Source: Agromyces aureus (GTDB lineage Bacteria; Actinomycetota; Actinomycetes; Actinomycetales; Microbacteriaceae). Taken from it: 64,000 nt of DNA. Under the pieces are notes generated by a model. It was not told where the DNA came from. It worked only from the letters and a program-made list of their open reading frames with translations, and did not search any database. A program made the position numbers and the translations under genes. Numbering within the stretch: the stretch's first letter is position 1; the number at the start of each line of letters is the position of its first letter. The DNA lies in the NCBI RefSeq assembly GCF_001660485.1, contig NZ_CP013979.1:806001-870000 (forward strand), written 5' to 3'. Positions 10,874 to 18,121 of this stretch are shown piece after piece.

Positions 10874-12346
10874 GTGCGAACACCATTCCGACCCCGCAAG
10901 CGATCCAAGTTCGCCGCCGTCGCCGCGCTGGCCGCCGGCGCAGCGCTCGTCGCGGGATCACTCGCGGCCGCGGTTCCCGCGTCAGCCTCGACCGCACCGC
11001 AGGCAGCCGCATCGGCGACGGCAGCCCAGCCCGCGCAGTGGCTCACGGGCTACTGGCACAACTTCGACAACGGATCCGTGACGATGCGCCTCAGCGAGGT
11101 GCCGCAGGCGTACAACCTCGTCGCGATCGCGTTCGCCGACAACCTGGCCGGTTCGCCCGGCGGCATCACCTTCAACCTGGCGAGCGCCGAGCTCGGCGGG
11201 TACAGCACGACGCAGTTCAAGGCGGATGTCGCGGCGATCCGCGCACAGGGGCGCAAGGTCGTGCTCTCGGTCGGCGGCGAGCGAGGCAACGTCATCGTCT
11301 CGAACGCGACGGAGGCGAAGAACTTCGCCGACTCCGCCTACGCCGTGATGCAGCAGTACGGATTCGACGGCATCGACATCGACCTCGAGCACGGCATCAA
11401 CGCCACGTACATGAGCGATGCGCTGCACCAGCTGCGGGCCAAGGCCGGGTCGGGCTTCATCCTGACGATGGCCCCGCAGACGATCGACTACCAGGCGACG
11501 ACCATGCCCTACTACCAGCTCACGTTGGCGGTGAAGGACATCCTCACCATCACGAACACCCAGTTCTACAACTCGGGATCGATGATGGGTGCCGACCAGA
11601 AGGTCTACAGCCAGGGCACCGTCGACTTCCTCACCGCGCTCACCGCGATCGAGCTCGGGATGGGGTTGCGCCCCGACCAGGTCGGCATCGGCGTGCCGGC
11701 CGTGCAGCGTGCTGCCGGCGGCGGCTACCAGCCCATGGCGAACGTCGTGAAGGCCGTCGATTGCCTCGAGGCCGGTACGAACTGCGGCTCGTTCAAGCCT
11801 GCGTCGCCGTACGGGCGCATCGGCGGCGTCATGACCTGGTCGATCAACTGGGACAAGACGAACGGGTACGACGTGGCGAAGGTCATCGGCGCCCGGCTCG
11901 CGAGTGGTCCGACGGATCCGACGGGCCCGACGGATCCCACCGACCCGACGGGTCCCACCGACCCGGGCACCTGCGCGGCGCCCGCGTGGAGCGCGTCGAA
12001 GGTCTACACGGGTGGCGTGAAGGTGAGTCATCAGGGCAAGGAGTACACCGCGAAGTGGTGGACCCAGGGCGAGACGCCCGGCACGGCGGCGGTCTGGAAC
12101 GAGGTCGGCACGTGCACCGGCCCGACCAATCCGACGAACCCGACGAACCCGACGAACCCGACGAACCCGACGAACCCGACGAACCCGGGCGCTTGCTCGA
12201 CGGCTTGGAACGTCGGCACGGCCTATGTCGGCGGATCGGTCGTGAGCTTCGCCGGATCGCAGTACCGCGCCAAGTGGTGGACCCAGGGGGACCAGCCCGG
12301 CTCCCTGACCTGGGGTGCGTGGGAGCGCACCGGCGCCTGCAGCTGA
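10874..12346 (+). CDS. Secreted GH18 chitinase with two C-terminal chitin-binding modules
   Basis: A 490-residue secreted enzyme that hydrolyses chitin. Signal peptide at about 1-40, ending ASA before STAPQ. The GH18 barrel (about 55-335) carries the catalytic DGIDIDLE motif (DxxDxDxE), with the preceding KVVLSVGGERG strand. It is followed by a (GPTDPT) linker, a CBM5/12-like module (SASKVYTGGVKVSHQGKEY...KWWTQGETPG), an (NPT)n linker at 12124-12188 and a second, similar module (GTAYVGGSVVSFAGSQYRAK). GTG 10874 has AAGGAG seven bases upstream. Unlike the glycosidases further right, it does not end in the RCVAGK domain and has no LacI-type operator. Confidence 0.95.
   Translation: MRTPFRPRKRSKFAAVAALAAGAALVAGSLAAAVPASASTAPQAAASATAAQPAQWLTGYWHNFDNGSVTMRLSEVPQAYNLVAIAFADNLAGSPGGITFNLASAELGGYSTTQFKADVAAIRAQGRKVVLSVGGERGNVIVSNATEAKNFADSAYAVMQQYGFDGIDIDLEHGINATYMSDALHQLRAKAGSGFILTMAPQTIDYQATTMPYYQLTLAVKDILTITNTQFYNSGSMMGADQKVYSQGTVDFLTALTAIELGMGLRPDQVGIGVPAVQRAAGGGYQPMANVVKAVDCLEAGTNCGSFKPASPYGRIGGVMTWSINWDKTNGYDVAKVIGARLASGPTDPTGPTDPTDPTGPTDPGTCAAPAWSASKVYTGGVKVSHQGKEYTAKWWTQGETPGTAAVWNEVGTCTGPTNPTNPTNPTNPTNPTNPTNPGACSTAWNVGTAYVGGSVVSFAGSQYRAKWWTQGDQPGSLTWGAWERTGACS
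12124..12188 (+). repeat. Nine-base tandem repeat encoding the chitinase linker
   Basis: Seven near-identical copies of CCGACGAAC/CCGACCAAT encode (NPT)n between the two chitin-binding modules. Synonymous variation is almost absent, so copy number probably changes by slippage. Confidence 0.85.
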
Positions 12347-12365
12347 CCTGCTGAGCCTGCGATGA

Positions 12366-12398
12366 CGGATGCCCCGGGGCGTTGTCTCGGGGCATCCG
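12366..12398 (+). terminator. Terminator-like hairpin after the chitinase gene
   Basis: CGGATGCCCCG (12366-12376) pairs with CGGGGCATCCG (12388-12398) across an 11-base loop, 20 bases after the chitinase stop. Confidence 0.75.
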
Positions 12399-12495
12399 CA
12401 CGTCGAGCGGACTCCGTGCTCGGCCAACGCCCAGACCGCGGGCGTTGGATGGACGTGCACCGCCGGTCGATCGGCGGCGAGCAGAGGAGCGCAAG

Positions 12496-13488
12496 ATGGA
12501 GCAGTCGATGATGCGGGCACTCGTGCACGGCGAGTTCGGAGACCCGGCCGAGGTGCTATCGGTGCGGGAGGTTCCGGTTCCGGAACCCGGGCCCGGGCAG
12601 GTGCGGGTTCGCCTGGTGCTCTCGCCGATCCACAACCACGACCTCTGGACGGTGCGCGGCACGTACGGCTACAAGCCGACGCTGCCGGCCGTCGGCGGCA
12701 CCGAGGCGCTCGGCGTCGTCGATGCGCTCGGCGAGGGCGTCGAGCATCTCACGATCGGTCAGAGCGTCGTGACCGGCGGCACGCTCGGGGTCTGGTCGGA
12801 GTACTTCATCGCCTCGGCGGCCGCACTCATCCCGCTTCCCGACGGCGTGCCCGACGAGGTCGCCGCACAGGTCGTGGCGATGCCGTTCAGCGCCGTGAGC
12901 TTGCTCGACGCGCTCGGGCTCGAAGCCGGCGACTGGCTGGCGCAGAACGCCGCGAACGGCGCCGTCGGGCGACTGCTCGCGCAGCTCGCGCCGGCGCGCG
13001 GCATCAACGTGGTCGGGCTCGTGCGTCGTGGCGCGGGCGTCGACGAACTCGCCGGGCAGGGCATCGGCAACATCGTCGCAACGGATGACGAGGGCTGGCG
13101 TGAACGCGTCGCCGAGGTGACCGGCGGGGCCGCCGTCAAGGTCGGCGTCGATTCGGTCGGCGGCGCCGCGAGCGGCCAGGTGCTCTCGCTGCTCGCCGAG
13201 AACGGCACTCTCGTCGTGTTCGGCGCGATGGCGTCGCCCGTCATGCAGATCCCGTCGGGCGACGTGATCTTCAAGCAGGCGACGGTCAAGGGATTCTGGG
13301 GGAGCAAGGTCAGCTCGACCATGGCGCCGGAGGAGCGCGCCCGCCTCATGGGCGAGGTGTTCACGCGCCTGCGCGAAGGCGTCATCACGCTGCCGGTCGA
13401 GGCGACCTACGGCTTCGACGAGATCGCGCAGGCGAGCCGCGCGAACTTCGACGCCGGCCGCGTCGGCAAGGTCATGCTGCGTCCCTGA
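12496..13488 (+). CDS. Zinc-free medium-chain reductase (quinone / 2-enoyl reductase type)
   Basis: A 330-residue MDR-superfamily oxidoreductase. The N-terminal GroES-like domain (VREVPVPEPGPGQVRVRL) lacks the zinc-binding cysteines of alcohol dehydrogenases. The NAD(P)-binding domain begins with QNAANGAVGRLLAQLA, which matches the N-x-A-x-G-x-V-G pattern of enoyl reductase/quinone reductase members. Substrate unknown. ATG 12496 has GAGGAGC seven bases upstream; ATG 12508 is possible. Convergent with the next gene, and no operon partner is apparent. Confidence 0.87.
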   Translation: MEQSMMRALVHGEFGDPAEVLSVREVPVPEPGPGQVRVRLVLSPIHNHDLWTVRGTYGYKPTLPAVGGTEALGVVDALGEGVEHLTIGQSVVTGGTLGVWSEYFIASAAALIPLPDGVPDEVAAQVVAMPFSAVSLLDALGLEAGDWLAQNAANGAVGRLLAQLAPARGINVVGLVRRGAGVDELAGQGIGNIVATDDEGWRERVAEVTGGAAVKVGVDSVGGAASGQVLSLLAENGTLVVFGAMASPVMQIPSGDVIFKQATVKGFWGSKVSSTMAPEERARLMGEVFTRLREGVITLPVEATYGFDEIAQASRANFDAGRVGKVMLRP

Positions 13489-13503
13489 GGAGTCAGCCTC
13501 GAA

Positions 13504-13953
13504 TCAGGCGGAACGCACCCGACCCGCGGCCGCTCGGAGCCGAGGGTCGGGTTCGTCGGCCCAACGGGCGAGCACCGCAAGCGCATGGGTGCGCGGGGGG
13601 CCGTCGAGCGACGCGATGAGCGGCTGCACGACGTCGTCGATGACTGGGTTCGACAGTGCGTCGACGGATGCCTCGCGCAGGAACCCCTCGATGCGGGTCA
13701 GGGCTCCGTTGCCGAGGCGGCGATCGAGACCCCAGGACGCGATGACCTCGATCAGGTCGATGTTCAGGCCAGCCGCAGTGTCAGCTTCGTGCAGCATCTC
13801 CCGGCGGACGCGATCCCGCGGCACCACGAGACATTCCGCGTGCCCGAATCGTTGGGGCCGTTCTGCATGGGTCAGCATCGCCCTAGCGGCCGCCCCCGGA
13901 TCCGCTGTTGCGATCGCACCTGCGATCGCACGCGGCTCGAGCCCTCGGCGCAT
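13504..13953 (-). pseudogene. C-terminal part of an AlkD-like (HEAT-repeat) DNA alkylation repair protein, probably decayed
   Basis: The last 90 residues (LTRIEGFLREASVDALSNPV, VVQPLIASLDG, ALAVLARWADEPDPRLRAA) align by eye with the protein at 26113-26580 (FTRLEQLLRSAGVRELIDPL, VALPLLDRLDG, RARRIVGRW). They contain the R-W and (W/R)xRxAA end expected of the AlkD/HEAT family. The first 50 residues do not look like the family N-terminus, no ribosome site precedes GTG/ATG near 13953, and the length (149) is well under the roughly 230 of family members. I read it as a 5'-truncated copy. An intact small protein cannot be excluded. Confidence 0.45.
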
Positions 13954-14005
13954 GCCGCGATTCGGACGAGGTTCGCGCGCTCAGGTTCCCTTGTGGCGGC
14001 CCAGT

Positions 14006-14019
14006 TGTTCACGGTAACA
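14006..14019. promoter_or_regulatory. LacI-type operator, GH27 unit
   Basis: TGTTCACGGTAACA, an imperfect palindrome matching the window-wide consensus TGTTNCCGGKAACA with one mismatch. Exactly 30 bases downstream begins the promoter block GGTTTATCGATCTAC, the same spacing as at 17995. Confidence 0.75.
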
Positions 14020-14035
14020 TTCGGAGCGAAGTCGC

Positions 14036-14050
14036 GGTTTATCGATCTAC
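14036..14050 (+). promoter_or_regulatory. Shared promoter block GGTTTATCGATCTAC (copy 1)
   Basis: The same 15 bases occur at 18025-18039, at identical distance from the LacI-type operator. TTATCGAT could supply a -10-like element. This is the likely start region for the GH27 transcript. Confidence 0.55.
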
Positions 14051-14101
14051 CGTGCAACGCGAGGGTTGGCGCCCGCGCTTCGGCTTGATCAAGGAGGATC
14101 A

Positions 14102-14248
14102 GTGTCGTCTACGACGTGCCCGTCGATATCGGTTTGTCATCCATCTCACGCCCGTCATCCATTCGCGACCGGCCGACCGGCGCTTGATGCCGGCACTGTG
14201 AGCGATGCCCGTCCATCCGAGGGCGGCACTTCGGTGGCCTCCAAGTAG
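14102..14248 (+). CDS. Possible leader peptide upstream of GH27 (48 codons)
   Basis: GTG 14102 follows a near-perfect Shine-Dalgarno, AAGGAGG at 14091-14097. The encoded peptide (MSSTTCPSISVCHPSHARH...) has no recognised domain and no signal peptide, and stops at TAG 14246-14248. The ribosome-site block TTGATCAAGGAGGATCA is identical to that of the GH43 gene at 18122. The peptide may therefore be a true upstream frame, or what remains after an ancestral start was separated from the GH27 gene. Translation is unproven. Confidence 0.35.
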   Translation: MSSTTCPSISVCHPSHARHPFATGRPALDAGTVSDARPSEGGTSVASK

Positions 14249-14407
14249 AGCAGGCTCCCGAGCGGTTGCGGCGAATTCGACCCCGCCGTGCCCGTCCGGG
14301 GATCCGTCGCGCCCAGAAGCCCGAGTGGGGTCCGCAAGAGGACCCTCCGCAGCGTGACGGTCAGCAGGATAGCTGGGGTCGATCTCGTCAAGAGAGGGAG
14401 TAGTTCA

Positions 14408-16720
14408 ATGTTCGAACGATCCACAAGAAGAGCAGGTTGGCGACACCGATTGCTCGGAACCGTGGCCGTGGCTGCAGTCACCGTCGGGTCTCTCCTGGCG
14501 ATCTCTCCACCGGCACCCGCCGAGGCGCTCGACAACGGCCTGGCGGACACGCCCCCGATGGGGTGGAACAGCTGGAACCAGTTCTACTGCAACGGGGGAA
14601 ACGGTCTCACGGCCGCCGCGCTCATGAACGTGGCGGACGAGATCGTCGAGAAGGGATTGCAAGAGGTTGGATACGAGTACGTCGTGCTCGATGACTGTTT
14701 CCAGAACGGACGCGATGCGAACGGCGTCCTGAAGGTCGACCCGACCCGCTTCCCGAACGGTATCAAGCCGGTCGCTGACTACGTTCATTCGAAGGGGCTG
14801 AAGTTCGGCATCTACAGTGTCCCCGGGACGAAGACCTGTGCGAACCTCTACAACGGATACACGCCGAACATCGGGTCGTATGGACACGAGCAGATCGACG
14901 CCGAGACGTTCGCGGCCTGGGGGGTCGACTACCTGAAGTACGACTGGTGCTACCCCGACGGAAGTCTCAACCTGACCAAGCAGCAGGCCTTCTCCAAGAT
15001 GCGCGATGAGCTCGCCAAGGTGGACCGGGACATCGTCTACGCGATCTCCGAATACGGCGACAGCGCTCCGTGGACGTGGGCCGAACCCATCGCCAACCTC
15101 TGGCGAACCACCGGCGACATCGCGCCCAACTGGGGATCCATCACGAGCATCATCGACCGGCAGGCGGAACTCCATCCGTACTCGGGTCCGGGACACTGGA
15201 ACGACCCCGACATGCTCCAGTTCAGCAACGGGTCGCTCACCTACGCCCAGAACAAGAGCCACCTGGCGATGTGGTCGATGCTCGCCGCACCGCTCTTCCT
15301 CGGGACGGACGTCGGCGCGCTCAGCGACGCCGAGGTTGCTCTGCTCACCAACAAGGAGTTGGTCGACATCGACCAGGACCCTCTGGGCGAGCAGGCACGC
15401 CGGATCAGCAACGGCGAGGGTCTTCAAGTGTGGACCCGCGAACTCGCTGACGGCGACCTCGCGGTAGCCCTCCTGAATACGACCGGTTCGAGCGCCACGG
15501 TCTCGACCTCTCTCGGCGCATTGGGGGCGCAGGACGACGTCTACGTCGTGCGCGACGTGTGGTCGCACTCCGACCTGTACAACACCGCTGCGGCGATCTC
15601 GGCGACGTTGCCCGCATACGAAACCGCCGTGTACCGGCTCTCCGCGGGCATGGACGAACATCTCCCCGGTGTCGTTGGCGCGTCGGGTTCAGGGCGAGTC
15701 GAACAATCCGGGCGTACGACAGTTCCCGTCACGGTGCATAACCTCCTCGAGGTGCCCCTCGTCGGCTCGCGACTGGAGATCGGTACCGCTGGCGGAGTCA
15801 CCGCCGCATCACCGGTCAGCGTTCCGGAGATCGCCGCCGGTGGCTCGGCGACCGTGACGGTCGATATCGAGGCGGGCGCGACCGCGACAATCGGAGATGT
15901 GTCCTTGCCGGCGCAGATCGTGTGGGAAGGCGGTTCGGAACCGGCATCGGTGGTCGTCAAGGTCACGCCGAGTGCTCCGACCGGCGAAACCTATCTCAGC
16001 GACCTCCCGTGGCTCGCGACGACGAACGGATGGACCGGGACCCCGCGCCGCGACCTCAGTCAGGACGACCACCCGCTCACGGTCGACGGAACGGTCTATC
16101 CGAAGGGAATCGGATCGAACGCGGTCTCGACCGTCGACGTCTGGTTGGGCGGGAACTGCACCGTCCTGTCTGGCGCGCTCGGGGTGGACGATGAGACCAA
16201 CAACGGCAATACGACCCTCAAGCCGTCCATCAGCGGTTCGGTGACCGGGGACGGGTCGACGCTCTGGAGCAACTCCAGCGTCATCCGCTACAAGCAGAAG
16301 GAAGCGTTCACCATCGACGTCACCGGCGTGGACCGCCTTCGGCTCACCGCGGATATCGGAGGCGACACGAATGCCTACGACCATGCGGATTGGCTCACGA
16401 TGAGCTTGTCGTGCGCGGACATCGTGGACCCTGAGCTGAGTTCGGCGGTCTCGGTCGAGACTCGCTGCGTTGCCGGGAAGGGCGTACTCGCGGTGCGCAT
16501 CGACAACGAGAACGACGTGCCCGTGGACATCAGAATCGACACCGACTACGGAACCAAGTCCTTTGCCGACATCGCATCGGGGAAGTCGGGGTTCCAGGTG
16601 TTCTCGACGCGGCAAGCCACGGTCTCGGGCGGCAACGTCTCAATCGTGCTCAGCGCTGAGATGAACGGTCGCACGGTCACGACCGAAAAGGAGGTCCCAT
16701 ACTCCGGAAAGTCCTGCTGA
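14408..16720 (+). CDS. Secreted GH27 glycosidase (alpha-galactosidase / beta-L-arabinopyranosidase family)
   Basis: 770 residues. Signal peptide 1-40 (ending AEA). The GH27 barrel starts at GLADTPPMGWNSWNQFYCN. The nucleophile is predicted as Asp179 in YLKYDWC and the acid/base as Asp266 in GPGHWNDPDML; LDDC also occurs in the substrate pocket. The pocket loop reads GIYSVPGTKTC rather than the SDAG-type loop of many alpha-galactosidases, so beta-L-arabinopyranosidase or another GH27 activity is possible. After the barrel come a beta domain (to about 415), an NEW3-like domain (about 420-530), an NPCBM domain (about 540-675), and the shared RCVAGK C-terminal domain (about 680-770, final Cys). 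ATG 14408 follows GAGAGGGAG. Codon use is slightly less GC-rich than its neighbours. Confidence 0.92.
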   Translation: MFERSTRRAGWRHRLLGTVAVAAVTVGSLLAISPPAPAEALDNGLADTPPMGWNSWNQFYCNGGNGLTAAALMNVADEIVEKGLQEVGYEYVVLDDCFQNGRDANGVLKVDPTRFPNGIKPVADYVHSKGLKFGIYSVPGTKTCANLYNGYTPNIGSYGHEQIDAETFAAWGVDYLKYDWCYPDGSLNLTKQQAFSKMRDELAKVDRDIVYAISEYGDSAPWTWAEPIANLWRTTGDIAPNWGSITSIIDRQAELHPYSGPGHWNDPDMLQFSNGSLTYAQNKSHLAMWSMLAAPLFLGTDVGALSDAEVALLTNKELVDIDQDPLGEQARRISNGEGLQVWTRELADGDLAVALLNTTGSSATVSTSLGALGAQDDVYVVRDVWSHSDLYNTAAAISATLPAYETAVYRLSAGMDEHLPGVVGASGSGRVEQSGRTTVPVTVHNLLEVPLVGSRLEIGTAGGVTAASPVSVPEIAAGGSATVTVDIEAGATATIGDVSLPAQIVWEGGSEPASVVVKVTPSAPTGETYLSDLPWLATTNGWTGTPRRDLSQDDHPLTVDGTVYPKGIGSNAVSTVDVWLGGNCTVLSGALGVDDETNNGNTTLKPSISGSVTGDGSTLWSNSSVIRYKQKEAFTIDVTGVDRLRLTADIGGDTNAYDHADWLTMSLSCADIVDPELSSAVSVETRCVAGKGVLAVRIDNENDVPVDIRIDTDYGTKSFADIASGKSGFQVFSTRQATVSGGNVSIVLSAEMNGRTVTTEKEVPYSGKSC

Positions 16721-16729
16721 CGTCAGCGG

Positions 16730-16761
16730 CTGCGGTCGGGTCCCACCGGGCCCGACCGCAG
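16730..16761 (+). terminator. Terminator-like hairpin after GH27
   Basis: CTGCGGTCGGG (16730-16740) and CCCGACCGCAG (16751-16761) form a perfect 11-base stem ten bases after the GH27 stop. It separates GH27 from the convergent lacI-type gene. Confidence 0.8.
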
Positions 16762-16804
16762 GGCCGGGCGAACGACGGGTGATCGGTTCATGGGCCGAGC
16801 GCCG

Positions 16805-17857
16805 TCAGTTCGCCTTCGTGCCCGGCCGGGGCCCGATCGTGGATTCACGTTCGATGAGCGTTGCGGGGTGCACGATGACTCGGCGTTCGAGATCACCGCG
16901 CGGATGCGTCATCCGGCTCATGAGCAGATCCACGATGGCGTCGGCGCGTGTCTCGTTCGCGGGCTCGATCGTCGTGAGCCTCGGCACGCTGTAACGGCCG
17001 GCCCGGATGTTGTCGAAGCCGACCACCTGCACGTCGTCGGGCACTCGAACCCCGGCATCCGCGAGCGCCCGGAGCGCACCGATGGCGACTGAATCGGTCA
17101 TGGCGAACACCCCGTCGAAAGCGCGACCCTGTTCGAGAAGGCGGCTGATGGCTTCGTAGCCGGCCTCCATTCCGAAGGTCGAGGGGACGATCAGGGCTCT
17201 GTCGACGTCGATGCCGACCGTCGCGTGCGCGTCGAGGTAGCCACGGGTTCGGAGCGCCGGCATGGACTCTTCGTCGGAGCCGATTCCGCCGAGCGCGACG
17301 ATCCGGAGCGCACCGCGCTGAAGCAGGAACTCCGTCGCGCGACGTCCGCCCGCGATGTTGTCCATCACGACGTGGTCGAATTGACTGGAGAGCGCGCGTT
17401 CACCGAGGAGCACGACGGGGGTCTCGGTGTCGATCTGCACGAGGTGGTCCGTGTCGCCGGCCGCCAGAGCGAGGACGAAGCCGTCGTACGAATCCAGGCG
17501 TGACGACGCGAGAGACTGCATCTCGGCTCCGACCGCGCCACCGGTGGTCTCGATGACGAGCCGCAATCCACGCTCCAAGAACCGGTCGCTGAGCGCTTCG
17601 GCGAGGGCTCCGTAGTACTCGGAGTCGAGGGTCGGGATGCCGAGCCCGACGGTGCCGGTGCGCCCTCGGCGAAGGGAGCGTGCCGATTGGTTCACGCGAT
17701 AGCCAAGGGCGGTGATGGACTCGATGACGCGGAGCCGAGTGTCTTCGCTCACCCGACCGGACCGACCGTTCACGACATTGGAGACGGTCTGCGGTGAGAC
17801 CGCTGCGCGCCGAGCGACATCCTGCATCGTGACATTCGATCGGTGCGTGCCCGCCAT
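16805..17857 (-). CDS. LacI-family transcriptional regulator (first)
   Basis: A 350-residue regulator. The N-terminal HTH reads MQDVARRAAVSPQTVSNVVNG, followed by the hinge helix VNQSARSLRRGRTG. The periplasmic-binding-like effector domain (about 65-340) ends with VVGFDNIRAGRYSVPRLTTI, as usual. It lies between the GH27 and GH43 genes on the opposite strand, so it is the natural candidate to bind the operators at 14006 and 17995, but the window also encodes a second LacI protein. ATG 17857 has a GAGGG rather close upstream. The effector is probably a sugar released by the enzymes. Confidence 0.93.
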   Translation of the reverse strand: MAGTHRSNVTMQDVARRAAVSPQTVSNVVNGRSGRVSEDTRLRVIESITALGYRVNQSARSLRRGRTGTVGLGIPTLDSEYYGALAEALSDRFLERGLRLVIETTGGAVGAEMQSLASSRLDSYDGFVLALAAGDTDHLVQIDTETPVVLLGERALSSQFDHVVMDNIAGGRRATEFLLQRGALRIVALGGIGSDEESMPALRTRGYLDAHATVGIDVDRALIVPSTFGMEAGYEAISRLLEQGRAFDGVFAMTDSVAIGALRALADAGVRVPDDVQVVGFDNIRAGRYSVPRLTTIEPANETRADAIVDLLMSRMTHPRGDLERRVIVHPATLIERESTIGPRPGTKAN

Positions 17858-17994
17858 TCCCTCATCATTTCACCTGCGAGGGTGCCCGGCAGCATGAGAG
17901 CATGCGGCGGATCGGAGACCGAAAGCCGGGGGCGTTCGGGGTGGGCCCGAGGTCCGACTCGACTCGCTGCGATTGGGCCTTGTACGCGTCCGTC

Positions 17995-18008
17995 TGTTCC
18001 CGGTAACA
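17995..18008. promoter_or_regulatory. LacI-type operator, GH43/WxL unit 1
   Basis: TGTTCCCGGTAACA, identical to the operator at 63528-63541. It lies 30 bases before the promoter block at 18025 and 114 bases before the GH43 start. Confidence 0.8.
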
Positions 18009-18024
18009 TTCACAGCGGGTTCAA

Positions 18025-18039
18025 GGTTTATCGATCTAC
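18025..18039 (+). promoter_or_regulatory. Shared promoter block GGTTTATCGATCTAC (copy 2)
   Basis: Identical to 14036-14050 and at the same offset from the operator. The surrounding leader sequence is otherwise unrelated, so the block seems selected rather than simply copied with its flanks. Confidence 0.55.
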
Positions 18040-18121
18040 TGATCGCGAACGACCCGCCTCTCTCGAGCGCCACGCGATCGGATGCCGACGCGTCGCCCTG
18101 TGTATTGATCAAGGAGGATCA

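Larger units (their letters stand above)
13954..14407 (+). promoter_or_regulatory. Leader and promoter region of the GH27 gene
   Basis: 454 bases with no established gene. It holds a LacI-type operator (14006-14019), a promoter block GGTTTATCGATCTAC (14036-14050), a ribosome site in a small hairpin (14086-14101), a 48-codon open frame (14102-14248) and a GGGTCC/GGACCC hairpin (14328-14345). The GH27 start is not reached until 14408, giving an unusually long leader of more than 350 bases. Confidence 0.7.
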
